From the NCBI GenBank assembly GCA_016207165.1, contig JACQQD010000002.1, forward strand, positions 1 to 41,144: 41,144 nucleotides of DNA. Direction: 5' to 3'. Shown here piece after piece: positions 31,244-40,347 of the stretch. Origin of the DNA: Microcaldota archaeon (GTDB lineage: Archaea > Micrarchaeota > Micrarchaeia > Norongarragalinales > Norongarragalinaceae). A program made the position numbers and the translations under genes. The notes beneath the pieces are model-generated. The model was not told where the DNA came from and made no database searches. It saw nothing but the letters and a program-made list of their open reading frames with translations. Position 1 is the first letter of the stretch. Each line of letters starts with the position of its first letter.

Positions 31244-33817
31244 TTAGCGGTTGCCGCCGCCGAACAGGTTGGACAGGAACGACAGGATGCCGGAGGCGCC
31301 TTGTTCCTTGGATTCCGCGCGGGCTCCCAAACTCACCTGTTGCTGCTCCAAGTCCAAAATCTGGGCGTCCAAAATCGCGGCGGCATTGGCGTCATCCACC
31401 TGCTCACGCAGTTGCTTGAGGCGCTCGATGGTACCAGCCAGTCGCTCGCTTTGCTCTTTAATGAGCTCCGCGTCCTTGCGTTCCTGCTCGGCCTGCAAGC
31501 CAATGATTTGCGTCAACGCGTACAAGACGTCTTTCTGGTTGACTTTCTGCAGGTTCTCATCGGTTTCCGCCACGTTGTCCGACTCGAAGTCCAACAGGGG
31601 TTGCAGGGATGGGGGAACAAGGTCCCGAATTTCTTGGAGTTTGGAGGCTCGGCGTTCAAAGTCCCTAAGCTTGTCTGGATCGGGGCTTCGGGCAAACTCG
31701 CGGCATCCGCGGGCCACGGCCTTTTCGACGGCGGGGCGGATTTGGTCGGGTTGCGTGAGTTCCTCGCACCGTGCCAATTGCTTTCTTCCAAACTCGCAGC
31801 CGCGCTCGGTTTCTTTCAGGCATTGTTCCTTTCCGCGGCCCGTGTCCTTGCAGTAGCGCTCCAAGTCGCGGAGCATCCGCTTGGACTCCAGCTCGCAGAT
31901 GCGGCCAAAGTCAATGCGCTCGCGTTCCTTTTGCATGTACTTCTGCTGTTCTTGGCGGCAGAACGCAACAAAAGAGTCCTTGCTACAGGGGTTGAATTGG
32001 GGGCCTTGCTGTTGCATGCGGGAACACTCGCGTTCGAATCGGGGTTGTTGTTGTTGCCATTCCTGTTCGCACCGCTCGGAAGCGCTGATCTGTCCGGTGA
32101 TGAAAGCCGTGAACGGCGAGGAAGCAACTTGGGCTTGCGTCGTGGGAGAAGGCCACGCCGTTGGAGACGGATAAGGCTCACCACTTGGAGACGGATAAGG
32201 CCCAGCCGTGGGAGAAGGCCACGCCGTAGGCGAAGGAGCGGTTGGGTACTGGCACTGGTAATACGTGCAACCGCTTTGCTGGACGGTGCTCACCGTGCCG
32301 CCACCGCTTAGACACGACTGCTTGTACGCCTCATCCAAAGAGGGACACGTCGGCCCGGAAGTTGGAGAAGGCCACGCCGTTGGAGACGGATAAGACCCTG
32401 CCGTGGGAGAAGGCCACGCCGTTGGAGACGGATAAGGCGTTGTGCCGGACGCACCCTGGCATTGCACGTAAATGCATCCGTCGTGGGAGTTCTCGGACCA
32501 CGTGCCGCCGCCACCGGTACAGGTATTCTTGGCTTGTTGGCGTTCGGCATCGGAAGGACAATACTTTCCGGTCTGGGGGTAGGGGGAACTGGTGGGCGGA
32601 GTGGTTTGGCCGTATTTGCAGACGATGTTAAAGACGCATCCGTTGCGGTCCGTCTGTTTTTCGGCGAATCCGCCGGTGGACTGGCAGTTGTCATACCAGG
32701 CTTGCGGGAGTTGGGGGCCGGAGGGGCACTGGCGTTGAATGGGTTGGGGCTGGCCTTTGTTGTAGTCTCCGTATGGTGGCTGGCCGGGTTGGCCTTCAGG
32801 GGGTTGGCCGGGGTAGGGTTGTTCGTATCCTGAACTGCGCTCCAGGCACTGGGAAATGAACTTGTCCTTGCTGCAGAATTCCGGCAACCTGATTTGGCCG
32901 CCCTCGCACTGCTGGCTGAAGTGGCCTTGCTCGAATTCCCAGCGGACTTCGCAGTCGTCGTCCAAGTCCTGTTCGCGCTCCGAAAAACCGCGGCTGAATT
33001 CCTTTTCCATGCGGCTCTTACAGGCGGAAAGGATTTGTGCCTTGTCCGGCGGACAACTGAATGAAAACGCTTCTTCCTCGCCTGGCGGGCCGAATCGGGG
33101 TCCGCCGAATTCGGGGTTGCCAATCATTTCGCATTGTTTTTTGCCTTCTTCGCAGTACTCCAGGCCGTTCTTGATTTCGGAGCAGAATTCCTTATTGAGG
33201 TCCAAACCACTTTGCTGGAATTCGGAGAGCACCAAATCGACGAGTTCGGGTTGGTTGTCGCACTTGGCTTTCAGGTTTTCTTCGCCGTATTTCTGCATCA
33301 TTTTTTCGCCGATGAGTTTAAACACGCCGAATCCGACAAATGCGGGGTCATCGCTTAAACCTTCAAACCCGCCAAAAGCGCGGTAGTCTTGGGGGCCAAA
33401 CGACGGGCCGCGGCCTTGGGGTCCGTAGCCGGGTTGGCCGAAATCACTGGGCCCGTAGTCGGGGGATTGATCCAAGTCGCGGTCGTTGGGTCCGCGGGGG
33501 CCAACGGAGTCGCGTTCGCTGTAATCCGGTCCGCCGTTTCGCTCGATGTATCCGCCTTGTCCGCCGCCATAACCGGGGCCCAGGGGAAGGGGTCCTTGGG
33601 GTCCGTCTTTGACTTCGGTGTCCGGCCTAAAATCGTTTCCAAAGGGGTCCAAGCGGCCTTGAATGTCAGCGATTCGCTCGCCGGCAAAACCTTTTTTCTG
33701 TTGCTGATCGGCTTGCACCGCGGCGGCCACTTGCGCGTCGGTGGGGCCTTCGGCCGCTACAACCAAACCGCTGCCAACCAGCAGCGCGAAAACGATGAAC
33801 ACCGACAAGCCCTTCAT
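31244..33817 (-). CDS. Secreted Cys-rich protein with Pro/Ser/Thr linkers and coiled-coil tail
   Basis: 857 residues from the ATG at 33817, chosen because it starts the signal peptide (MKGLSVFIVFALLVGSGLVV) directly. The frame is open nine codons earlier. Residues about 60-150 are Gly/Pro/Asp-rich. A Cys-containing helical region follows (C-x-x-DKAQILSAC; CSKDKFISQC). Three related modules with four cysteines each lie at about 364-400, 420-453 and 491-522, with C-x(10-13)-C-x(14-15)-C-x(4-5)-C spacing. Between and after them run AWPSPTA repeats. Then come more Cys-helix segments and a long coiled coil (about 760-835). The module resembles one in the protein at 10188-12635. Function unknown; surface attachment is plausible. 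Confidence 0.85.
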   Translation of the reverse strand: MKGLSVFIVFALLVGSGLVVAAEGPTDAQVAAAVQADQQQKKGFAGERIADIQGRLDPFGNDFRPDTEVKDGPQGPLPLGPGYGGGQGGYIERNGGPDYSERDSVGPRGPNDRDLDQSPDYGPSDFGQPGYGPQGRGPSFGPQDYRAFGGFEGLSDDPAFVGFGVFKLIGEKMMQKYGEENLKAKCDNQPELVDLVLSEFQQSGLDLNKEFCSEIKNGLEYCEEGKKQCEMIGNPEFGGPRFGPPGEEEAFSFSCPPDKAQILSACKSRMEKEFSRGFSEREQDLDDDCEVRWEFEQGHFSQQCEGGQIRLPEFCSKDKFISQCLERSSGYEQPYPGQPPEGQPGQPPYGDYNKGQPQPIQRQCPSGPQLPQAWYDNCQSTGGFAEKQTDRNGCVFNIVCKYGQTTPPTSSPYPQTGKYCPSDAERQQAKNTCTGGGGTWSENSHDGCIYVQCQGASGTTPYPSPTAWPSPTAGSYPSPTAWPSPTSGPTCPSLDEAYKQSCLSGGGTVSTVQQSGCTYYQCQYPTAPSPTAWPSPTAGPYPSPSGEPYPSPTAWPSPTTQAQVASSPFTAFITGQISASERCEQEWQQQQPRFERECSRMQQQGPQFNPCSKDSFVAFCRQEQQKYMQKERERIDFGRICELESKRMLRDLERYCKDTGRGKEQCLKETERGCEFGRKQLARCEELTQPDQIRPAVEKAVARGCREFARSPDPDKLRDFERRASKLQEIRDLVPPSLQPLLDFESDNVAETDENLQKVNQKDVLYALTQIIGLQAEQERKDAELIKEQSERLAGTIERLKQLREQVDDANAAAILDAQILDLEQQQVSLGARAESKEQGASGILSFLSNLFGGGNR
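32141..32238. repeat. Tandem repeats coding for AWPSPTA-type linker, block 1
   Basis: Units containing gtgggagaaggccacgccg and ttggagacggataaggc alternate here. They encode YPSP/AWPSPT linkers on the minus strand. The near-identity of units at DNA level points to recent slippage or unequal exchange. Confidence 0.75.
32361..32438. repeat. Tandem repeats coding for AWPSPTA-type linker, block 2
   Basis: The same units as in the block at 32141-32238, here gttggagaaggccacgccg, ttggagacggataag and gtgggagaaggccacgccg. A cysteine module is coded between the two blocks. Confidence 0.75.
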
Positions 33818-33848
33818 GCACAAACGCCCCCGCGAACTTTTCAAAGGT

Positions 33849-33943
33849 TATAGCAAACCTCGAAAGTCTTCCGAGACTTTCGAGCCGTTTGCTAGATAGC
33901 AATCCCCGACTCTTTTGTCGGGTTACTTTCGGGGATTGCTATA
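33849..33943. repeat. 95-bp double-hairpin element, copy B
   Basis: Same length and layout as copy A. The left hairpin pairs tagcaaac-ctcgaaagtct with agactttcgag-cc-gtttgcta. The right hairpin pairs gcaatccccga with tcggggattgc. The terminal repeats are perfect (TATAGCAA/TTGCTATA). Its right-to-left reading ends in gctata, which lies about 33 nt before the ATG at 33817 and could be that gene's TATA box. Confidence 0.85.
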
Positions 33944-33990
33944 AACCAATAGAGGGCACGCGGGAGGGCTATTTAACGGTTTGGGAGGGG

Positions 33991-34293
33991 CTAGTGGTTG
34001 TGAGCGGAATGCGTGGGCGTCAGCCAGAAGCCGGCGACCAGGAAAATCAAGCCCAAAATCGCGTCAATGAGCATGCTTTGGATCAAAGCGGTGGTGGACG
34101 CAGCCAACAATTGGCGGGTTTGTTCCAAGTCCGTGCCAGCCAAGCCGGCTTGTTCCAGTTGCTCCAGTTGCTGCAAGGAAGGCTCGATGGTGGCTTGCTG
34201 GATGAGGTACTGGTTGGCGTGCCACAAGCCCAAGAGAAGCGACCCGACGCCCAACAAAATCAGCGTCCAGGACAACAGGGGGTTGGAGGCCAT
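33991..34293 (-). CDS. Small membrane protein with two helices
   Basis: 100 residues: membrane helix 1 at about 5-25 (LLSWTLILLGVGSLLLGLWH), a 45-residue Gln/Leu/Glu-rich amphipathic stretch (about 30-70), membrane helix 2 at about 72-92 (LIDAILGLIFLVAGFWL), and a His-containing tail. Both ends face the same side, so the amphipathic loop is probably exposed on the other. It starts 2 nt after the prefoldin stop, so it belongs to the HAD-Brix-prefoldin operon. No family recognised. Confidence 0.75.
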   Translation of the reverse strand: MASNPLLSWTLILLGVGSLLLGLWHANQYLIQQATIEPSLQQLEQLEQAGLAGTDLEQTRQLLAASTTALIQSMLIDAILGLIFLVAGFWLTPTHSAHNH

Positions 34294-34295
34294 GA

Positions 34296-34655
34296 TCAGT
34301 TGGCTCCCCGCGGCGTGCCGCGTTGGCTTTGGGCGTAGGATTCAAGTTTTTTTCGGACTTCGGTGAAGCGCTCCATGATTTTTTTTTCTTGTTTCTCGAA
34401 CAGGACGTTCTTGGAGGCCACGTCTTGTTTTTCTTTGGCCAATTCGGACTCAAGTTGGTCCTTGCCGCGGGCGACAAGCACTGAACCGACGAAGCGGTAA
34501 AACGGGCCAGGCGAGGACTTGACTTCCTCCAACGCTTGATCCAACTCCTTTTCCTGCATGGAGAGTTGTTGGCGCTGGATGAGCACCATCTGCAGTTGCT
34601 GCTGGAGTTGGTTGTAATCCTGGGCCATGTTCTGCACGTCTTCCTGGGATGCCAT
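34296..34655 (-). CDS. pfdB: Prefoldin beta subunit
   Basis: 119-residue beta subunit of the archaeal hexameric prefoldin chaperone, which hands unfolded proteins to the thermosome. The N-terminal coiled coil (QDYNQLQQQLQMVLIQRQQL) and C-terminal coiled coil flank the beta-hairpin region (FYRFVGSVLVARGKDQLESE) characteristic of the beta type. Length is normal. It lies 5 nt downstream of the Brix gene, a neighbour pairing conserved in many archaea. Confidence 0.92.
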   Translation of the reverse strand: MASQEDVQNMAQDYNQLQQQLQMVLIQRQQLSMQEKELDQALEEVKSSPGPFYRFVGSVLVARGKDQLESELAKEKQDVASKNVLFEKQEKKIMERFTEVRKKLESYAQSQRGTPRGAN

Positions 34656-34660
34656 AGATT

Positions 34661-35092
34661 CTAGTCCTCCTTGAAACGCAATTCCAAAAGCAATTCGCCG
34701 TTATTGATTAGACTGAGCTTAAAACGGCTTAAAAGGATTTGGTTGGGTCCCGGTTCCGGCTTGAAGACGCGTTGGAACGCCTGGCCAAAGTCATCCTCCA
34801 CCGTGATTTGGCCGCCTTGGCCTCGAAAAGATTTTCGCGGAAAAACGATGCCTTGGATTTTGATTTCCGGTTCAATCCAGTCGCCGTCGAAAGCAACCAA
34901 ACGCGCCGGGTTGCCGTTTTTCTCCCATACAAACAACACGTGGGAAATGCCCAGGGTTTCCGCGTGCCCGAGAACCGAATCCATGCCGGCTTTCCCACGG
35001 TTGAGGTACTCCGCTCCAAACGCCTTGGCCAACGTCCTTGCAACAGAACGCGTGAGTTGGCCGGGTTTTCGCGAGGTGGTCACCAGCATCAT
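34661..35092 (-). CDS. Brix-domain (Imp4-like) ribosome biogenesis protein
   Basis: 143-residue archaeal Brix-domain protein, related to eukaryotic Imp4 and thought to assist rRNA processing or assembly. The start MMLVTTSRKPGQLTRSVART, followed by GAEYLNRGK, is the family signature. The centre has the alternating strand pattern VLFVWEKNGNPARLVAFDGDW, with an ending ELLLELRFKED. Its first ATG overlaps the stop of the HAD gene (ATGA), so the two are coupled. In many archaea Brix and prefoldin beta are separated by rpoP or the KEOPS subunit gene pcc1; neither is seen between them here. Confidence 0.9.
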   Translation of the reverse strand: MMLVTTSRKPGQLTRSVARTLAKAFGAEYLNRGKAGMDSVLGHAETLGISHVLFVWEKNGNPARLVAFDGDWIEPEIKIQGIVFPRKSFRGQGGQITVEDDFGQAFQRVFKPEPGPNQILLSRFKLSLINNGELLLELRFKED

Positions 35093-35703
35093 AGCGAAAG
35101 CAAGTCCTCCAGTTTGGAAGCGATGACGTCGGGCTTGGCGGCCACCAGCTTTTCCTTGGGTTGGTATCTCGAAAAAACGCCGATGGAACGGATGCCGGCG
35201 GCTTTGGCAGCCAACACGTCGTGCACCAAGTCGCCCACGTACGCTGTTTTTTTGGGTTCAAGACCGTGCTTGGAAACGAACCCCTTCAAGGAATCTATTT
35301 TATTCAAAACGCCGCCCACCACGCCGTCAAACAAATCCGAAAAACCAAAAGCCGCCACTTCTTGGTCCACCAAGTGCGCCGGGTGCGCGGAGAACAGAAA
35401 CGTTTTCCTTCCTTTGACGCGAAGCGTCCGCAACACGTCTCGCGCGCCCGGAAGGGGTTTGGGGAAAACTCCGTGCTCCGTTACGTACCGCAAGAACAGT
35501 TCGTCGACTTGCTCTTTCGAGCAATCCAATCCGTAGTTTCGGTAGAAATTCATGTACGGCAATTCGAAGTGCTCGGCGTACTCTTTTTCCGACAGCACGT
35601 GTCCGTGGTCCAAGTCAAAGATGATGCGGGCCGTGGCGCGGTAGACCATGTCAAAGTCGTCGCTAAGCGTGCCCGACCAATCGAAGATGAACGTGGAAAT
35701 CAT
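35089..35703 (-). CDS. HAD-superfamily hydrolase
   Basis: 204-residue haloacid dehalogenase-type phosphatase-like protein. Motif I is FDWSGTLSD with nucleophile Asp8, but residue 10, usually the acid/base Asp of D-x-D phosphatases, is Ser. Motif II has Ser105 (TFLFSAH). Motif III is K (near 135-140) and GDLVHD (Asp158, Asp162) for Mg2+. A helical cap of C1 type lies at about 15-80. The overall shape resembles phosphoglycolate phosphatases (Gph). The motif I change recalls phosphonatase-type members, so the chemistry may differ. A TATA-like tttta lies about 33 nt upstream. It is first in the operon with Brix, prefoldin beta and a membrane protein. Confidence 0.88.
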   Translation of the reverse strand: MISTFIFDWSGTLSDDFDMVYRATARIIFDLDHGHVLSEKEYAEHFELPYMNFYRNYGLDCSKEQVDELFLRYVTEHGVFPKPLPGARDVLRTLRVKGRKTFLFSAHPAHLVDQEVAAFGFSDLFDGVVGGVLNKIDSLKGFVSKHGLEPKKTAYVGDLVHDVLAAKAAGIRSIGVFSRYQPKEKLVAAKPDVIASKLEDLLSL

Positions 35704-35764
35704 TGCGTGAAAATCGTTTTGGCGCCCACCGCATTTTAACGCATCGAAACCACCGAAAACAACG

Positions 35765-35773
35765 CTTAAATAC
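35765..35773 (+). promoter_or_regulatory. TATA box of the giant secreted protein gene
   Basis: cttaaatac is centred 25 nt before the ATG at 35794, the distance expected for a leaderless archaeal mRNA. No ribosome-binding sequence precedes this ATG. Confidence 0.6.
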
Positions 35774-35793
35774 GGGGTAAAAGTTACTGCTGT

Positions 35794-38700
35794 ATGCTCA
35801 GCAAGGCCCCACGGGCATTACCGGTTGCCCTCTTTTTGATCTTGTTTTCCGTTCAGGCCGCGGCGCTTTCGATTTCCAAAGAATCCTTTTCCGCGCAAGC
35901 CACCGCCACCCAGCCGGACTTGAAGCTGTTCGTCGCCAAAAACTTTTTCGACCAAAACGAGAGCATCGAGTTGTTCGGAACCCTTTTCAACGTGACGGCC
36001 ACGTCGGGCGTGGCCAGCACGTTCACGCCGTTGGCCAACCAAAACATCACGATCAACTTCACCAACAGTTCCGGCAACTTGACCAACCAATACAATTTCA
36101 CCACCGACGTGAACGGGTCGTTTTACTCCAACAGCTCGTTTTACCCCTCGGCCACGCTCGTGTACGCCCCCAACGTCTCGACAGTATACACGCTGAGAGC
36201 CGGATACCTGGAAAGCGGCGCGGTGTATTTCTCTTCCGTCTCCATCCAAGTCGGCAACGCCACCGTCCAGCACTTGCTGCTTCAGCCCAACAAAGCCGAA
36301 TACGCGCCCGGGGAAGCCATGAACGTGACGGCCACGGCACTGCGGGGAACCGGAACCCAGGCCGTCAAAGTCGCCAACGTGTTCGTCAACGGAACCGTGC
36401 GGTACTTGAACCAAACCATTCTCCAGAACTTTTCCTGCACCACGGGATCCGACGGCTCTTGCACGGCGAACATGACGGCGCCCGGCAGCGCGGCCCTTGA
36501 CACCTTCGTGCTGGAGGCCAACCACTTCCTGGGGTACTCGTTGTTTTACGTCACGTCGTTTTCCGTGATCGTTGAAGTCAGAGACCAGGAAGGAAAACAG
36601 ATCAAGGACGTGTTCGCGCAAACCGAAAGCGGCGTGGTGCGTGTCGGCATCCGGGTGAACAACACGGTGCCTTCGTCCGGCAACTACAACGCGACGGTGC
36701 AAATCACGCACTCCAACGGGACGCTGGTCCAAGCGCTCTCCAGCCTCACGTTCAACGCCAACAACACGTACACCAACCAAAGCACGTTCTCGGCATCCAC
36801 GTTGGGCGAGGGAACCTACGTCGTCAACGTCAGCGCCACGGACGCCGCCAACAACGTGCGCCGCGTCCAGCGGGCCTGGCTGCAAGTCAGGGCGTGGACG
36901 TTGGACTTCCAGAAATCCGTGGCGAACTCGGGATTCGAGTACGGCTACACCACGCTTCCCAACCGGACGCTGCGCTTTGAAGTACTGCCCCAATTCCGCG
37001 CCAACGGAACCATTATCACCGGCATCGCGTCCACGTTCCGCTACGACCTGAAAACCCCGCTGGGCGTCACCGTCCAGAACGCGTCGAGCGCCACCTACAA
37101 CGCGTCCTGCAACGTGTCGGGATGCTACGAGTTCAACCTCACGGCTCCGTCGGCCATCGGAACGTACTTGCTGAGCGTGACGATGACGTCGGGCGGCGTT
37201 TCCCGCACGCAAACAAAGACGTTGTTCGTCAACGGCTTGACTGGCACGGCCTCCACCGTGGACTCCGCCGGCCTCTCCAAAGCCGTGTTCGGGATCAACG
37301 AGTTTCTCAACATCAACTTCACCCTGAAAAACGCGACGGGCGTCGTCAACGTGACGAACGCCTCCGTCATTTCCGTGACGTACGAAAACGGCGTGGACTC
37401 CAACTACAGCCAGCAAACCAACCTCTCGCTGATGAATACCTCGGACGCCGTATTGCAGTGGGCCTGGAACGCGTCGTCCAACCGGCTGGTGCTGGACGTA
37501 CCCAAGCAAGGAGGGCTGTACTCGGTGGAAGCCTACATCAACAACCAAAGCGCGAAAACCAGCGTCCAGTTTTTCGCCAACCCGTATGACACGTGTTTCT
37601 CCGCGAAAGCCTCCGCCTCCGAATCGGCCTCCGACTACTTCTGGCAATTCCGGCCCTCGGACACAGTATACATGCAGATTACGGTCACGGAAGCCGAAAA
37701 CGCGGTGGGCGGAAACACGTCCAGCATCACCGCGGCCTTGAGCAATAACTACGGCCGAGGAAACTCGTGCTCGTTTAACAGCAACCAGAAACAAAGCGTG
37801 GTCAACGCCTCCATCAACATCACCCAGGCCCTCAACCTGGAAAAGGGAGCCGCGGAGTCTTTGAACCTCACGGCCTCCGGCTGCCAGAGCCTGTCCACCC
37901 AAGGCCACTACCTATGCACCCTGAAACCCAACGACACCGCATGGGACACGGGAAAGTACGCCGTGGAATTTTCGATTCGTTCCCAGGACGGCAACGTGTC
38001 CGACGTAGGCAACGCCTTTTTTGAAGCCCGCGAGTTCTACGTCTACGGCTACACCACCAACTGGATCAACAAGCCGGCCAGCAACATCACGCTGAACATC
38101 CAAGTCTACGAAGCCGGCTCCGGCTGGTGGACGTCTTCCACGGGACTGAGCGGAACCGCCTCCTTGCAGCGCGTGGAATACCACGGCAACATCGGGGAAT
38201 GGTTTTCCTCTTCCACGCCGTTTAACTACAACACCAGCGCACTCAACAGCAGCACGATTGCCAACGGAGCGGGGACGTTGACGCTCAACGCCAACGGCAC
38301 GCCGTCGGGCGCCTGGCCCGCGGGGTACTACACCGCTCGAATCCAAGTCACCACCGACGACGGACGCACCGACTACGGCGACGCCTGGTTTGAAGTGAGG
38401 AACTGGGACGCGTGGGCCCAGCAAGTCGACGTGGACACCGCCATCCAATACCGGTACTCCAACGCCCCCAACCAAACCGTCCAACTGTATCTGCGCATCA
38501 CCAACGCCGGCGAATACTCGGACAACGGAGGCAATTCGCTGGGGGGCAACGTGACGGTCCGCGTCAAAAGCATTGACCAGTGGACGTCCAACGGACGCAT
38601 CGAGTTGCCGCGATCCCAGTACACGGCCAACCCCATCACCGTCAACCAATCCAGCCCTTACCCAGGAAGCCTCACGTACACCACCCACATCCTCAACATC

Positions 38701-40347
38701 ACGCCCGCCACCCAATTTCCCACCGCGTCCTTTAACGTCGTCTTGGAACTGAACAGCACGCAAAACAACGTCAACTTGCGCCAACAAGGCTGGGGCTGGT
38801 TTACCATCAAGGCATTCCACGCCGAAGCCCAACCCGTGAACCTGACCACCGGCGCCTACCAGTACACGTCCCGCGGCAAAAGCGCGATGGGCTTCAACGT
38901 CACCACGGCCATGGACCAGCGAAACTCGTACCAAAGCGGACTGTCGTTGGCTTCCCTGATCAATACCACCATCGTTGACCTGCGATTGACGCAAGGCGTG
39001 TACGAAGCCGGGCAATACCGGTCGTCCACCCTGAGCTACCCGCAAAACATCAACTTCTCTCCCACCTACGTCAACGGCAGCACGAAAATCAACGTATCCA
39101 AAAACGTGGGCAACTGGTCAGCCGGATGGTACTGGGGCGAAATGACGTTGCAGGACAGCGCCGGCGCCCGCCAAAACGCGTACCTGTGGTTCAGCGTCGA
39201 ACCCTTCATCATCCAATTGTCGTACCCCAACAACCGCATCGGCCGCTCGGACAACCTGACAGGCACCATCGCGATTACCGATCCAGGCAACGGCGCCAAC
39301 ATGAACACGTCCACCTCCAACTACACCATCACGCAAATCCGGGAAGTCCGCTGGACCAACGCCGGACAGACCACCCGAAACGCCGTCATTTACGGAAACC
39401 AGAGCTGGAACGGGTCGCTGGCCAACTTCACGTTTCAACCACCGGCGGCCACCGGAAAATGGCAGCCCAGCGACTGGGGCTGGGCCAACGTGGAAGTCGT
39501 CGTCCGAGACGAATCCGACAACTCCACCCGCACCCAGTGGATGGGATTCCAAGTCCTCTCTTTTGACCCCCAAATCACGCGAACCAGCAACCAAAACATC
39601 GCCGCCAACGCTAACGTCACCCTCAGCGTGCTCATGCGTCAACCCAACGGCTCCGGACACGCCGCCGGAAACCTCACCCAAATCCGGTACTACGACTACT
39701 CCACCTACCAATCCAAAATCGCCTCGTTCGTCGTGAACGGCTCGTGCGCGTCATGGAACTCCACCGGCGGCTGCATGCTGAATTCGACGTACCAGTACCC
39801 CAACGGAACCCAAATCGCGCAAACCCTGCCCGTGACCGTCGTGCCCCAAAGCGGTTCTTGGCCGGAGGGTTACAACTACCTGGAATTTGACTTCACGGAC
39901 ACCAGCGACGCCAGCGTACTGGTTCGGCCCAGCAACAACGTGTACTTCAACGTCGTTCCGCCGGTCCGCGCCAGTTACTACTTCGTGAACACCTCCACCA
40001 TGCAAAGCCAATACCAATTCGCTCGAACCGACGCCATGGGCGTGAACATGTACAGCTTCACCGACATCAACGGCAACGCGCTGCAAGTCAACGTGACCAA
40101 CGTCGAATACTACGCCGGCAGCGAATGGCGCGAAGCCCTGCGCCAATACACGTCCGTTCCCTCGTTTACCGTGGTCGGAAACTTATCCAAGCAAATCGGT
40201 TCCGGTTCTTCCGGCGTCATCAGCATTCCCGCGCCGTCCGGAGGCTGGCCATCCGGCAGCGTCCAACTCCGAGTCAGCCTGGTCAAGACCGGCAACACCA
40301 CCGTCTCGGGAGTCATCAAAGGCATGTCCGTCTGGGTGACGTCATGA
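35794..40347 (+). CDS. Giant secreted protein of tandem beta-type modules
   Basis: 1517 residues with a signal peptide (PVALFLILFSVQAAA, cleavage near 25) and dozens of Asn-x-Ser/Thr sequons. The N-terminal part has Ig-like or macroglobulin-like features (LLLQPNKAEYAPGEAMNVTA). From about residue 640 on, at least six consecutive modules of about 119-137 residues end with a similar strand: AFFEAREF (741), AWFEVRNW (864), GWFTIKAF (about 1001), LWFSVEPF (about 1131), MGFQVLSF (about 1250), VYFNVVPP (about 1382), and the C-terminus. Each has an upstream W-P-x-G-Y or W-x-x-G-x turn. No membrane anchor or sorting signal is seen. It overlaps the next gene by ATGA. A role as surface-layer or adhesive fibre is likely by analogy only. 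Confidence 0.88.
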   Translation: MLSKAPRALPVALFLILFSVQAAALSISKESFSAQATATQPDLKLFVAKNFFDQNESIELFGTLFNVTATSGVASTFTPLANQNITINFTNSSGNLTNQYNFTTDVNGSFYSNSSFYPSATLVYAPNVSTVYTLRAGYLESGAVYFSSVSIQVGNATVQHLLLQPNKAEYAPGEAMNVTATALRGTGTQAVKVANVFVNGTVRYLNQTILQNFSCTTGSDGSCTANMTAPGSAALDTFVLEANHFLGYSLFYVTSFSVIVEVRDQEGKQIKDVFAQTESGVVRVGIRVNNTVPSSGNYNATVQITHSNGTLVQALSSLTFNANNTYTNQSTFSASTLGEGTYVVNVSATDAANNVRRVQRAWLQVRAWTLDFQKSVANSGFEYGYTTLPNRTLRFEVLPQFRANGTIITGIASTFRYDLKTPLGVTVQNASSATYNASCNVSGCYEFNLTAPSAIGTYLLSVTMTSGGVSRTQTKTLFVNGLTGTASTVDSAGLSKAVFGINEFLNINFTLKNATGVVNVTNASVISVTYENGVDSNYSQQTNLSLMNTSDAVLQWAWNASSNRLVLDVPKQGGLYSVEAYINNQSAKTSVQFFANPYDTCFSAKASASESASDYFWQFRPSDTVYMQITVTEAENAVGGNTSSITAALSNNYGRGNSCSFNSNQKQSVVNASINITQALNLEKGAAESLNLTASGCQSLSTQGHYLCTLKPNDTAWDTGKYAVEFSIRSQDGNVSDVGNAFFEAREFYVYGYTTNWINKPASNITLNIQVYEAGSGWWTSSTGLSGTASLQRVEYHGNIGEWFSSSTPFNYNTSALNSSTIANGAGTLTLNANGTPSGAWPAGYYTARIQVTTDDGRTDYGDAWFEVRNWDAWAQQVDVDTAIQYRYSNAPNQTVQLYLRITNAGEYSDNGGNSLGGNVTVRVKSIDQWTSNGRIELPRSQYTANPITVNQSSPYPGSLTYTTHILNITPATQFPTASFNVVLELNSTQNNVNLRQQGWGWFTIKAFHAEAQPVNLTTGAYQYTSRGKSAMGFNVTTAMDQRNSYQSGLSLASLINTTIVDLRLTQGVYEAGQYRSSTLSYPQNINFSPTYVNGSTKINVSKNVGNWSAGWYWGEMTLQDSAGARQNAYLWFSVEPFIIQLSYPNNRIGRSDNLTGTIAITDPGNGANMNTSTSNYTITQIREVRWTNAGQTTRNAVIYGNQSWNGSLANFTFQPPAATGKWQPSDWGWANVEVVVRDESDNSTRTQWMGFQVLSFDPQITRTSNQNIAANANVTLSVLMRQPNGSGHAAGNLTQIRYYDYSTYQSKIASFVVNGSCASWNSTGGCMLNSTYQYPNGTQIAQTLPVTVVPQSGSWPEGYNYLEFDFTDTSDASVLVRPSNNVYFNVVPPVRASYYFVNTSTMQSQYQFARTDAMGVNMYSFTDINGNALQVNVTNVEYYAGSEWREALRQYTSVPSFTVVGNLSKQIGSGSSGVISIPAPSGGWPSGSVQLRVSLVKTGNTTVSGVIKGMSVWVTS

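Noticed and set aside
32141..32438. CRISPR-like regular repeats
   Set aside because: The repeats are in frame with Pro/Ser/Thr linkers of a secreted protein, have no spacers of constant length and no cas genes nearby.
35818..37908. Leftward ORF of 696 codons
   Set aside because: It is antisense to the giant secreted protein and rich in Arg, Val and His, with no start signals. The sense frame has a signal peptide and sequons.
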